From: JAJDUF01 sp965238265
GTDB taxonomy: Bacteria > Chloroflexota > UBA11872 > UBA12225 > JAJDUF01
Assembly (NCBI GenBank): GCA_965238265.1
Contig: OZ250185.1
Span: forward strand, 1,612,001 to 1,676,000
Direction: 5' to 3'
Length of the DNA stretch: 64,000 bases
The notes below the pieces were generated by a model, which worked only from the letters and a program-made list of their open reading frames with translations, was not told the origin of the DNA and searched no databases. Position 1 is the first letter of the stretch. Each line of letters opens with the position of its first letter. Below, in pieces: positions 25,577-33,940 of the stretch. A program made the translations under genes and the position numbers.

Positions 25577-26575
25577 ATGACTGTTGCGATCACCGGGCTG
25601 GGGTACTTCGGGTCGCTGCTTGCACAACGGCTCCTGGCCGCCGGTACCCCAGTCGTAGCCCTCGAAAATGGCTTCGCAACCGACGCGACGGCAGTTGCCC
25701 GCCTGGCGCAGCAGTCCGGCTGTCGCGTGATCGAAGGGTCGGTCTGCGATCCCGCCGCGGTTGATGCGCTGTTGGCGAACCAGCGCGTCCGGTGCGTCGT
25801 GCATCTCGCCGCGCAGGCGAGCGCTCATCCCGCTGCCGCGTCTCCGGTGTATACGGAGGAGGTCAACCTGCGCGGACCGCGCGTTGTGCTCGATGCGATG
25901 GTCCGCCACGCGGTGCCACGCCTGGTCTACGCCAGCTCGTTCCGCCTGTATGGGCCGGCCCTGGCCGGCACGATCACGGAAGACACGCCGCCCGGCGAGC
26001 AGGCTGATTTATCCCACCTCTCCAAGCTGTACGTCGAGCACCTGCTGGCCATGTACGCCAGAGCACACGATTTGACGACCGTCTCGCTGCGTTTCGGCTT
26101 GGCCTATGGCCTCAGCCCAGTGATGAAGACCGCCCGGCCATTTATGACGGCGCCCAATCTTTTCTGCCTGCAAGCGGCGCGCGGCGAGCCGCTCCAACTC
26201 CACGAAACCGCCCGCCGCGCGACGGCGCTCCTCCACGTGGACGATGCCGCGCGTCTGCTGGCTGCTGCTGCCGGCTGGCCCTTGGCGAGCGGACATCATG
26301 TGTACAACGCCGCGGCGGAGGTGGCGAGTGTCGCTGCCGTGGCGCGGCTCGTCCAGCAGGCCGGCCGGCGGCGCGGTCTGGCCGTGCGTCTCACCGGTCC
26401 CGGCGCGGCCGGCGACGAGGGGCCGGCCGCGCCGTTCACGCTCTCGTCGCGTCTCTCGCAGTGGGACTGGCACTGGCGCAAGACATTAGCGCCAGGGATC
26501 GAGGAGGTGTTGAGCTATTTTGCGGCGGCGGACCTACCCCAACCCCCTCCCTTCAGGGAAGGGGCCGGGGGTTAG
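25577..26575 (+). CDS. Extended SDR (NAD-dependent epimerase/dehydratase-like) with changed active site
   Basis: A 332-residue Rossmann protein with the dinucleotide motif TGLGYFG (residues 6-12), VVHLAAQAS and the substrate-binding region of extended SDRs (RFGLAYG). The catalytic YxxxK tyrosine is replaced: Lys150 is present in HLSKLYVE, but residue 146 is serine. It may bind nucleotide-sugars without normal catalysis or use another residue. The last 12 codons and the stop lie in the repeat at 26531-26578, so the native C-terminus may once have been longer or different. The start has CAGGAGA upstream. Confidence 0.83.
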   Translation: MTVAITGLGYFGSLLAQRLLAAGTPVVALENGFATDATAVARLAQQSGCRVIEGSVCDPAAVDALLANQRVRCVVHLAAQASAHPAAASPVYTEEVNLRGPRVVLDAMVRHAVPRLVYASSFRLYGPALAGTITEDTPPGEQADLSHLSKLYVEHLLAMYARAHDLTTVSLRFGLAYGLSPVMKTARPFMTAPNLFCLQAARGEPLQLHETARRATALLHVDDAARLLAAAAGWPLASGHHVYNAAAEVASVAAVARLVQQAGRRRGLAVRLTGPGAAGDEGPAAPFTLSSRLSQWDWHWRKTLAPGIEEVLSYFAAADLPQPPPFREGAGG

Positions 26576-26578
26576 GTG
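26531..26578. repeat. Dispersed palindromic repeat, family 2
   Basis: GACCTACCCCAACCCCCTCC, then CTTCAGGGAAGGGG and CCGGGGGTTAGGTG, a single hairpin with the same ends as the copy at 19503-19594. The TAG at 26573-26575 inside it is the stop codon of the SDR gene. Confidence 0.7.
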
Positions 26579-26598
26579 CAATACCGCCCCCTACCTAC

Positions 26599-27471
26599 TT
26601 ACCCGCCGGTGCTTTGCACCGGGTTACGCAGCGTCCCGATGCCCTCGACTGTGCCCTCGACGACATCGCCGTCGCGCAGGAATATCTCGTCCGCACCGTC
26701 CAGCCCGAGCGCCACGCCGGAGGCGATCAGATCGCCAGGTTCGAGCGTGCAGTAGCGGGAAATGTAGGCGATCATCTGCGGCACGTTGAAGATCATCCGG
26801 CTGGTGTTTGACTGAATCCTCACCTCGCCGCTCACGACCGTTGTGAGGTCCAGATTACTGATATCGGGCAGGCAGCCCCGGTCTACGATCCAGGGGCCGA
26901 CGGGGCAGAACCCGTCCAGCCACTTGCCGTTCAGCCAATCGAAAAACTCAAACCGCTCCAGCCCGGCTCGCTCCGGCGAGAAGCGCAGCTCGCGTGCCGA
27001 GACATCGTTGATGACGGTGTAGCCGAAGATGTGCTCGGTGGCCCGCTCCAGCGGAATGTCCTTGCCCGGCCGGCCAATCACCACGCCCAGCTCGATCTCT
27101 TCGACCAACTGAGAGACAACGCCGTGGTAGGGAATGGTGTCCTCCGGTCCCAGCAGGGCAGTGCTCGGCTTGATGAACACCTTCGGGGTGTCAACATCCA
27201 TGTCAACCGGGACCCGGGCGTCGGTGGGATGATAGTTGGCGGCCAGGGCCAGTATCTTGCCCGGCTGTCCAACCGGCGCCAGCAGCCGCACATCATCAGG
27301 GTCATGGTGGACCATGGCCGCCGCGGCCACCTGTTCGAGGCCGCTGTGATCCAGCAGGAGCAGCGGGCCAAGATCGCCCCCCGCCGCCGGAATCTCGGCG
27401 ATCCGCTCGTCGTCCAGGATACCTACGGCCGGGCCGCGCCCGTCCGGTGCCAGATAGCGCACGATACGCAT
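26599..27471 (-). CDS. Fumarylacetoacetate hydrolase family protein
   Basis: A 290-residue enzyme of the FAH superfamily, which cleaves or decarboxylates acylpyruvates and related 2,4-diketo-acids. Metal ligands are visible: the ExE pair in VEEIELGVVIG and the aspartate in NDVSAREL; KVFIKPSTALLGPED and the C-terminal LEPGDLIASG (the usual GTPxG is changed to ASGVALG) complete the pattern. Members of this family act on 2,4-diketo-3-deoxy sugar acids in non-phosphorylated sugar pathways; this would agree with the dehydratase nearby, but is inference. ATG at 27471. Confidence 0.88.
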   Translation of the reverse strand: MRIVRYLAPDGRGPAVGILDDERIAEIPAAGGDLGPLLLLDHSGLEQVAAAAMVHHDPDDVRLLAPVGQPGKILALAANYHPTDARVPVDMDVDTPKVFIKPSTALLGPEDTIPYHGVVSQLVEEIELGVVIGRPGKDIPLERATEHIFGYTVINDVSARELRFSPERAGLERFEFFDWLNGKWLDGFCPVGPWIVDRGCLPDISNLDLTTVVSGEVRIQSNTSRMIFNVPQMIAYISRYCTLEPGDLIASGVALGLDGADEIFLRDGDVVEGTVEGIGTLRNPVQSTGG

Positions 27472-27682
27472 GGATTACCCCCTCACTCTTGGTCTACGTC
27501 CGGCCGCCGTCAATCCGCTTCCGTGCGGTGCGCCGGCGTGGCTCCATGATACCGTCAGCGCTGCCCGTTGGCCAAGACGGTCGGATGCGCTTCGCTGGCG
27601 GCTGGCGTTGGCGGTATCATGGCATTGAGCGACTCGTTGCCGTGTGCCACGTGTGCCGCTGAGGCTCCACCCGCAACAGACT

Positions 27683-28639
27683 ATGCAATCCACCAAGCGG
27701 CCGGCCTTGCTCCTGAAGGCCCGACCGACTCCGACGCAGCTTGCCGACCGCTTCCGTGACCCGGCGCCCGAGGGGGTGGAGCTGTACCTCGACGTGCGTG
27801 ACGTGAGTGGGGCGGACTGGCAGGAGCGGTTGGCCCGTGCCTGGCAGCATGCCGCCGTTCCCCCGGAAACGGTCACGCTGATCGAAGGCCCGATCCGGTC
27901 CCTCGACGGTGCGTATTTCGACCTCACTCGCGCTGCCGACGCGGACTATGAGTTGATTGACCGGCTCCTCGTCGCCGCGCGGATGCTGGCTGCGCGGGCC
28001 ATCAATATCCACTGCGTTGCCCCGTGCTCCGACCCGGCGAGCCTCGCGGAATCCACGCGAGACGAGGCGCTGGTGGCCGCGCTCCCGTTCGTGCGCTGGT
28101 TCGTCGCGGCCTGTGCCGCGGAGCAGGTGTGGCCGCTCATCGAGAACATCCCGCCGGTAGGGCGCATGCGGGAAGCGGCCTTTGTGTACACGCCCATCGG
28201 GGTCGAGCCGCGCGACCTGGCCTGGTTCACGGCCAACGTCGAGGGGCTAGGTATCACGCTGGACACCTCCCACGCGCAGCTCTACATCAACGCGGCGTGT
28301 GGGCACGTCGGGGCCGAGGCGGACCGTCCAGCGCTGCGGTCGGTCGTCGCCACCTATGCGGCGCGTCCGCATCCGGCCGATCTGGACGATTATGTCGCGC
28401 AGGTAGCAACGGGCATCCGCAGCGCCCACGTCTCCAACGCCCGCGGCTTGCTGGGTGAGGGGTTGCCGTATGGCGATGGTGATGCCGCGCTCGACCCGGT
28501 TGTGCGTAGCCTGGCGGCTCATGCCGATTTTCTGGTGACCGAACCGCTGGAGCCGGACCCCAACCGGGCCGTGCAGATGCGCGATTGCTGGCAGCGGATG
28601 CACGCAGCGCTGGCCGCCGGTCATGGTACAGGGGCATGA
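27683..28639 (+). CDS. Xylose isomerase-like TIM-barrel protein
   Basis: A 318-residue protein with the segment order of the AP-endonuclease-2/sugar-isomerase TIM-barrel superfamily: INIHCVAPC near one strand end, WPLIENIPPVGRMREA with a metal-type Glu, LGITLDTSHAQLYIN with Asp and His, SAHVSNARGLLGEGLPYGDG with His, and FLVTEPLEPDP with a C-terminal Glu. These are the usual metal and proton-transfer positions. The substrate is unknown; a sugar is likely. Start ATG at 27683; a GTG at 27644 is also in frame. Its stop overlaps the next gene (ATGA). Confidence 0.75.
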   Translation: MQSTKRPALLLKARPTPTQLADRFRDPAPEGVELYLDVRDVSGADWQERLARAWQHAAVPPETVTLIEGPIRSLDGAYFDLTRAADADYELIDRLLVAARMLAARAINIHCVAPCSDPASLAESTRDEALVAALPFVRWFVAACAAEQVWPLIENIPPVGRMREAAFVYTPIGVEPRDLAWFTANVEGLGITLDTSHAQLYINAACGHVGAEADRPALRSVVATYAARPHPADLDDYVAQVATGIRSAHVSNARGLLGEGLPYGDGDAALDPVVRSLAAHADFLVTEPLEPDPNRAVQMRDCWQRMHAALAAGHGTGA

Positions 28640-29826
28640 GCCGCCAGTCGCCTGATGCCCTCCAGTTGTCGTCGAGTGCGGTGCAGTCCCCCGGCACTCC
28701 GGCGGCGGCGGACATTGACTGGGATGCCGTCGCGGGGCGGCCGGCGCCCAGCCTTGAGGTACAGCGACTGACAGAGCGGTTTGCCGGTCGCCGCGTCCTC
28801 GTGACCGGCGCCGCCGGGTCGCTCGGCTGGCCGCTGGCGCGCGTCCTCGCTGCGCTCCCGCTCGCCGAGCTGACCCTCGTAGACGTGCATGAGCCGTCGC
28901 TGTTCGGCCTGCGGCAGGCGCTCGGCGAGCGGGCGACCGACCAGCAAACCGACGCTGCGAGGGTGCGGTATGTCCTCGCGGACATTCGCCGGTCGGCGCG
29001 TGTCGAGTCCTTGCTGGACACCCGGCGCCCCCAGGTGATCTTCCACCTCGCCGCGTGCAAGCATGTGCCGTGGGCGGAGGACGACCCGGTGGAGTTCGTG
29101 GCCACGAACGTCCTCGGCACGTTCCACCTGGTCCGAGCCGCTGTCCAACGGCAGGTCGAGCGGATCGTGTACCCCTCCACGGACAAAGCGATTGCGCCGC
29201 CGAGCCTCTACGGGGTGACCAAGCGCATTGCCGAAGGGATGCTGCGTGCCGCGGCGTCGGCGGGCGGGCCAAGCGCCACCATCTGTCGGTTTGTCAACGT
29301 CTTGGGCAGTCGGGGCGCGGCGTCGGAGACGTTTGTCCGGCTCATCCGCGAAGATCGGCCGCTCCCCATTACCGACGCGCGGATGCGGCGGTACTGGATC
29401 TCCCCCCGGCACGCGCTCGCCCTGCTCTTGCACGCGGCGCTGCTCGCCGGCCCATCTCCGACCGTAGTGCCCGACGTTGCCGACGAGCTGACGCCCGTGG
29501 ACATCGCCGCACGCCTCTGGCAGCAGCTACGCCCCGGTGAGGCCGGCCCGCCCCTCGTTTCCTCCGGCGCGCGGCCGGGCGAGCGGCTCTCCGAGCCGTT
29601 ACTACAAGCGGAGGAGCGGCTGGCGCCGCCGGAGGTGCCCGGTCTGCGGCGGGTCTGCATGCCGCCGGAGGCGGCTGCCGGCAAGACCGTGCCTTTCGTG
29701 GTATGGGAGCGCCGGTGTGCTAGGCTGTCGAGCCAACTGGACCGACTGCCGGTAGATGAGCTACGCGCCGTGGTGTTTGGCTGGCTCGATGAGGACACGC
29801 ACGCAGCAAGCAGCGGACGCGCCTAG
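28636..29826 (+). CDS. CapD/FlaA1-like nucleotide-sugar dehydratase or epimerase
   Basis: Extended SDR of the polysaccharide biosynthesis type, 396 residues. The glycine motif VTGAAGSLGWPLA lies near residue 55; VIFHLAACKHVPWAEDDPVE, YPSTDKAIAPPSLYGVTKR (catalytic Tyr and Lys present) and RFVNVLGSRGA are diagnostic of the CapD/PglF/FlaA1 group acting on UDP-GlcNAc-type sugars. This is the soluble short form without membrane segments. The ATG at 28636 overlaps the preceding stop codon. It leads a group of cell-surface glycan genes. Confidence 0.87.
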   Translation: MSRQSPDALQLSSSAVQSPGTPAAADIDWDAVAGRPAPSLEVQRLTERFAGRRVLVTGAAGSLGWPLARVLAALPLAELTLVDVHEPSLFGLRQALGERATDQQTDAARVRYVLADIRRSARVESLLDTRRPQVIFHLAACKHVPWAEDDPVEFVATNVLGTFHLVRAAVQRQVERIVYPSTDKAIAPPSLYGVTKRIAEGMLRAAASAGGPSATICRFVNVLGSRGAASETFVRLIREDRPLPITDARMRRYWISPRHALALLLHAALLAGPSPTVVPDVADELTPVDIAARLWQQLRPGEAGPPLVSSGARPGERLSEPLLQAEERLAPPEVPGLRRVCMPPEAAAGKTVPFVVWERRCARLSSQLDRLPVDELRAVVFGWLDEDTHAASSGRA

Positions 29827-29922
29827 GGGCGCCTCGACGGGAAATTCCGACGCGCCGGCTTGCGCGATCCCATTGCCCCCTCAGAGGTGGTGCAAGCTGG
29901 CGTCGTCAGGAAGGCTGCGCCC

Positions 29923-31077
29923 GTGAGCGCCGCGGATTTGCTGCCGCTCGCCCTCGTATTCGCTACCTCGCTGGTGCTGGGGCTGATACTCACGCCGCTC
30001 GCCGCCCGTCTGGGCACCCGCTGGGGTCTCGTGGACCAGCCCCGGCCGGGCGAGGTGCAACGCGCGGCGCTGCCACGTTCCGGTGGCTACGCGCTGACGG
30101 TCGCCTATCTCGCCGGGATCGGCGTGAGTTTTCTGCTCGTCGAGCGTTTTCCCGATGAGCAGCGCCGGGTCATCGGCTTGCTCTTGGGCAGTATCGCCGT
30201 ACTACCGATAGCGTTCATAGACGACCGCCGGCGCTTATCTGCGCCGCCGCAGCTGGTCGCGCAGATCGGTCTCGCCATCATCGCCGTGCTCTTCGGTAGC
30301 ACCATTGCCACCGTATCGAACCCCCTGGGCCCGGCACCGTTCGGCAGCCAGATCGTGCTGCCTACGCTGCTCGTTCTGCCAGTTACCGTCTTCTGGTTGG
30401 TGGCCATCGTCAATACGGTCAACTGGCTGGATACGATGGACGGCCTCGCTGCCGGCGTCGGCGCTATCGCGGCCGCCGTGTTCGTCGCCCTGAGCGTGCT
30501 GCTCGGACAGATCAGTATTGCGGTGCTGCCGGCGGCGCTCCTCGGCGCCTGCCTGGGCTTCATTCCCTACAACTTCAATCCGGCACGCATCATCCTGGGA
30601 ACGTCCGGTTCGATGATGATCGGCTACGGGCTGGGGGTCATCGCCATTATCGGCGGCGCGAAGATCGCTGCAACTATTCTGGTCCTGGGCATTCCCATCA
30701 TTGACGCGGGGCTGGTTATCTGGCAGCGCAGTCGCGCCGGACGCTCGCCGTGGCGCGGGGGTGATAGCGCGCACCTCCCGCATCGGCTCCACCACCGCGG
30801 CCTGTCGCAGCGGCGGATTGCCTTGCTGCTCTACGGCCTGTGTGCGCTCTTCGGATCGTTCAGCCTGTGGCTGGTGCGGGTCGAGAAGCTCTTCGCCTTC
30901 GTGGGGCTGCTGCTCACGCTGGTGGTTCTTGTGCTGTTCGTCCGTCTGCGGAATCCCCGCGGCGCCCCCGGCCCCCATCATCCGCGTGGCGCCCCCGATC
31001 CCCGTCATGCCCGCGAAGGGGAGAATCCACCCCGGCCGCTGGACTCCGGCTCGCGCCGTGGCGTTGCCGGGCCATAG
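29923..31077 (+). CDS. WecA/TagO-like undecaprenyl-phosphate glycosyl-1-phosphate transferase
   Basis: Such enzymes load a sugar-1-phosphate onto undecaprenyl phosphate and start wall glycopolymers. The 384-residue protein has about ten membrane segments, the DDRRRL motif, the catalytic loop NTVNWLDTMDGLAAG (near residue 164) and HLPHRLHHRG. Two changes from the commoner WecA patterns are seen: DGxDG is DTMDG, and GDxGS is GTSGS; the latter may be normal in this lineage. GTG at 29923 has AGGAAGG upstream. The last 35 residues are read through a degenerate family 1 repeat and overlap tail-to-tail with the next gene. Confidence 0.87.
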   Translation: MSAADLLPLALVFATSLVLGLILTPLAARLGTRWGLVDQPRPGEVQRAALPRSGGYALTVAYLAGIGVSFLLVERFPDEQRRVIGLLLGSIAVLPIAFIDDRRRLSAPPQLVAQIGLAIIAVLFGSTIATVSNPLGPAPFGSQIVLPTLLVLPVTVFWLVAIVNTVNWLDTMDGLAAGVGAIAAAVFVALSVLLGQISIAVLPAALLGACLGFIPYNFNPARIILGTSGSMMIGYGLGVIAIIGGAKIAATILVLGIPIIDAGLVIWQRSRAGRSPWRGGDSAHLPHRLHHRGLSQRRIALLLYGLCALFGSFSLWLVRVEKLFAFVGLLLTLVVLVLFVRLRNPRGAPGPHHPRGAPDPRHAREGENPPRPLDSGSRRGVAGP

Positions 31078-31795
31078 CTGCCGCCAGCACCAGCCGGCCG
31101 AACACCACGAGCGTCAGCTGGCGTCGCCAGCGCCACGGCTGCCTGACCAGCCGAAACAGCCACTCCAAGCCAACGTCCCGCACCAGCGGCGGCGCGCGGC
31201 GCACCTGCCCGGCCATGTAATCGAGCACGCCGCCGACCCCCATGGCCACCCCCACGTCGAGCGTGGCCAGATTTCGCGCCATCCACAGCTCTTGGCGCGG
31301 CGCCCCATACGCGACGAGCAAGAGGTCAACGCGCCCGGCAGCAGCCACCGCCGCCCGCGTGTCGGTATCTCCCGGTGGGGTAGCGCTGCCACCGAACGTC
31401 CCGACGATGGACACACTGGGGTAGAGCGACCGCAGCCGCGCCGCAGCCGCCGGCGCGACACCAGGACCGGCGCCCAACAGGAACACGCGCCAGCCCTCCC
31501 GGCGGGCATGGTCAACCAACCGGTAGGCTAGGTCGGTTCCGCGCACCTGCTCGCGCAGGCGGAGACCGAGCAGCCGCGCCGCCAGCAGTAGTCCCCCGCC
31601 GTCGGGGATAGCGAGGTCCGACTGCCATAGTGCCTCCCGAAACGCGGCGTCCCGCTGGGCGATGACCACGAACTCCGGGTTCGGCGTGACGACGGCAGCC
31701 GGTCTTCCGGCCGCCATGAGCGTGCTGACGTGGGCGGCCGCCTCGGCATACGTCACGTCGTCAACCGGTGTTCCGAGCAGGTTGAGGCGTTTCAT
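30914..31795 (-). CDS. WecG/TagA/CpsF-type glycosyltransferase
   Basis: The family adds the second sugar, typically N-acetylmannosamine or its acid, onto undecaprenyl-linked GlcNAc. The 293-residue protein holds the family patterns TPNPEFVVIAQRD, IPDGGGLLLAARLLG, VFLLGAGPGVA, LLLVAYGAPRQELWM and MGVGGVLDYMAGQVRRAP. The domain ends near residue 240; the remaining tail is low-complexity and overlaps the 3' end of the opposite-strand transferase by 164 bases. It fits with that WecA/TagO-like gene in wall-glycan initiation. Confidence 0.9.
   Translation of the reverse strand: MKRLNLLGTPVDDVTYAEAAAHVSTLMAAGRPAAVVTPNPEFVVIAQRDAAFREALWQSDLAIPDGGGLLLAARLLGLRLREQVRGTDLAYRLVDHARREGWRVFLLGAGPGVAPAAAARLRSLYPSVSIVGTFGGSATPPGDTDTRAAVAAAGRVDLLLVAYGAPRQELWMARNLATLDVGVAMGVGGVLDYMAGQVRRAPPLVRDVGLEWLFRLVRQPWRWRRQLTLVVFGRLVLAAAMARQRHGASRSPAAGVDSPLRGHDGDRGRHADDGGRGRRGDSADGRTAQEPPA
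31003..31030. repeat. Degenerate family 1 repeat inside overlapping gene ends
   Basis: CGTCATGCCCGCGAAGGGGA followed by GAATCCAC resembles the first unit of family 1 (CGTCATTCCCGCGAAAGCGG plus GAATCC), with several changes. It lies in the 164-base overlap of the two convergent transferase genes. Confidence 0.45.
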
Positions 31796-31862
31796 GGCCT
31801 GTGCGGCACAAACGGTGCGACCGACTGGGCCGATGTGCCGTTTAGGAATACGTCGTGCCGAG

Positions 31863-31868
31863 TATAAT
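31863..31868 (+). promoter_or_regulatory. Candidate -10 element of the LCP gene
   Basis: A perfect TATAAT in otherwise GC-rich DNA, about 130 bases before the GTG at 31997. No good -35 is found 17 bases upstream (GTTTAG). The reverse strand reads TATACT over nearly the same bases, so the site could also serve the divergent TagA-like gene. Confidence 0.38.
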
Positions 31869-31996
31869 CGTGTGTATCGCCGGCATGCTGCCGTCTCTGT
31901 ACCGTTATGGGCCGGAAGATCGTTATCAGACTGGTATCCTTGCTACCGACATCGGTCTACGTCGGTCAACCCCAAGCCCCAGGACGAGGGAGTCGA

Positions 31997-33352
31997 GTGC
32001 CTAAGGAGCGCCGTCGCGAGCACGCCGCCGGAGAAACCGTGCCCGCCTACCCGAGCTTGCGCCGCCGGCAGAACGGCGGAGTCAAGGACCCTTGGCGGCG
32101 GTACATCTATGTGGTGATCGTGGCGCTGCTTATCGGCGTACCGCTCGGTACGGTGGTCGGGACCGTCCTGGTGTTGAACCGGTATCCCCTCACGCCGACT
32201 GCGCCGCGGCTGGCGAGCGCGGCGGTGGTCGTGCCGGAGACGGGAACGACCCAGCCGGCCGTGTCCCTCTTGCCACGGTGGAGCGGTAAGAACCGGGTCA
32301 ACATCCTGGTCCTGGGGACGGATCAGCGCCCCGGGGAACAGTTCGCGCCGCGGACTGATAGCATCATTGTCGTCAGCGTTGATCCGGTCACGAAAACCGC
32401 CGGCATGCTCTCCCTACCGCGTGACTTGTGGATCCCGATTCCGGGCGCGGGGGAAAACCGGATTAATGTCGCGTATACAATCGGCGGTGCTGCCCTCGCG
32501 CGCCACACCGTTGCACAGTTCCTCGGCGTGCCCATTCACTACCATGTGGTGATCGGCCTGGCCGGCTTCCGGGAGATTGTTGACCTCATCGGCGGTATCG
32601 TCATTGACGTGGAGCGTCCGCTCAAAGACGATCACTTTCCCGACAACCACTACGGGGTCCAGCGTATCTTTTTGCATCCTGGCCTACAGCGGATGGACGG
32701 CAAGACGGCCCTGTGGTACGCACGTACCCGCCACGCCGACAACGACTACCATCGCGTCCGGCGCCAGCAACAGGTCGTCTTCGCACTCAAGCAAGCCGGG
32801 CTACAGCCGCACCTCCTACGCAGAGCGCCGGAGCTGCTCTCCATTCTCGGCGAGCACATCAAGACGGACTTGGGACTGCCGCAAGCGCTGGCTTTGGCGC
32901 TGTTGGCGAAAGACATCGAGCTGTCGAAGACGTCTCATCGGGTCATTGACGAGACGATGACGACGACAAGCATCGTCAACGGCGGTACGCAGGTGGAGAT
33001 ACCTGACCCGACCGCGGTGGCGGCGCTGGTGCGCGAGGTCTTTGGCGACGGCCGCCTCATCAGCGAGCAGGCCCGTGTGGAGATACAGAACGCGACGCAA
33101 ACCAACGGCCTGGCCGGCCGCACGTCAGCCTGGCTGCAAGCGCAAGGGATACCCGTAGTGGGAGTTGCCAATGCCCCAGCCGTCAAAGCTGTCACCGAGC
33201 TGATTGATTACTCTGGCAAGGAATACACCCGCCGCATTATCGCCGAACGGCTGGGCATCGGGCCGGAGCACATCCGCCTCGAGCCTGGCGCCTCAACGGA
33301 GGTGGATATCCGTGTGGTTCTCGGGGATGACTTCACGCTGCCGGGGTCGTAG
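31997..33352 (+). CDS. LytR-CpsA-Psr family protein with LytR_C domain
   Basis: LCP enzymes transfer undecaprenyl-linked glycopolymers to peptidoglycan outside the membrane. The 451-residue protein has a basic cytoplasmic tail, one membrane segment (about residues 37-61), the LCP domain with RTDSIIVVSVDP, LSLPRDLWIPIPG, RINVAYTIGG, LWYARTRHADNDYHRVRRQQ, and a C-terminal LytR_C domain (VEIQNATQTNGLAGRTSAWL). Conserved arginines that bind the pyrophosphate are present. The GTG at 31997 is preceded by GAGGGAG. It completes the glycan set at 28636-31795. Confidence 0.93.
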   Translation: MPKERRREHAAGETVPAYPSLRRRQNGGVKDPWRRYIYVVIVALLIGVPLGTVVGTVLVLNRYPLTPTAPRLASAAVVVPETGTTQPAVSLLPRWSGKNRVNILVLGTDQRPGEQFAPRTDSIIVVSVDPVTKTAGMLSLPRDLWIPIPGAGENRINVAYTIGGAALARHTVAQFLGVPIHYHVVIGLAGFREIVDLIGGIVIDVERPLKDDHFPDNHYGVQRIFLHPGLQRMDGKTALWYARTRHADNDYHRVRRQQQVVFALKQAGLQPHLLRRAPELLSILGEHIKTDLGLPQALALALLAKDIELSKTSHRVIDETMTTTSIVNGGTQVEIPDPTAVAALVREVFGDGRLISEQARVEIQNATQTNGLAGRTSAWLQAQGIPVVGVANAPAVKAVTELIDYSGKEYTRRIIAERLGIGPEHIRLEPGASTEVDIRVVLGDDFTLPGS

Positions 33353-33371
33353 TGGCGAGCCAGGTGTCTCC

Positions 33372-33782
33372 TTATCGCTCGGCGAGCTGTGTGAGCAGCC
33401 CCATGCTGAGTGCTGGGTCCACATTGATGATGCGCCATCCGGCGGGGCTATCTTCCGCACCATTGGTCGTGACGGTGAAACCGCGATCCGGTAGCTCACC
33501 GGCCACCGCGGCCAACTCTTCGTCCGTCCCGTAGGCGACGTGGTGCAGCCCGCCGCCGGTGCGCTGCAAGAACTCCCAAAACGGCCCCTCCTCGCGGGTG
33601 GGCTTGATAAGCTCCAGGCCGCTGGAGCCGTCGCCCAGGCGATAGACCACGATCTCGATGCCCATCTGCTCCGTCGCATCAACGTGCGCGGTCGGCTCTA
33701 GCCCCAGGCGCTCCCGGTAGAAGGCGACATGCGGCTCCAGATCGCCAATGACGTAGCCCACGTGATGAATGCCCGTTAGCAT
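33372..33782 (-). CDS. VOC superfamily protein, probable methylmalonyl-CoA epimerase
   Basis: The family converts (S)- to (R)-methylmalonyl-CoA. The 136-residue protein starts MLTGIHHVGYVIGDLEPHV, and has VAFYRERLGLEP, GSSGLELIKPT, FLQRTGGGLHHVAYGTDE, the usual epimerase order with metal-binding His residues and Glu. ATG at 33782 with GGGAGG upstream. Other VOC functions are possible, but the HHVGYVIGDLE and LHHVAYG pattern favours the epimerase. Confidence 0.82.
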   Translation of the reverse strand: MLTGIHHVGYVIGDLEPHVAFYRERLGLEPTAHVDATEQMGIEIVVYRLGDGSSGLELIKPTREEGPFWEFLQRTGGGLHHVAYGTDEELAAVAGELPDRGFTVTTNGAEDSPAGWRIINVDPALSMGLLTQLAER

Positions 33783-33940
33783 TCCGTACCTCCCTCTCAT
33801 CGCTTGAAGTTCGCTGACATTGTAGGCCATTCCGCACCGAGGCGCTGGCCGGTTCCTGGCCGAAAGGCCAGCGTACCGCCCGACCGGGGCGCCCGGTCGG
33901 GTAGACTGGTCACTACCCACTCCTGGCTGGCTGGCTGCTC

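Noticed and set aside
29860..29922. Earlier start of the WecA/TagO-like gene
   Set aside because: The GTG at 29923 has a well-placed AGGAAGG; the upstream 21 codons show no membrane or family features.
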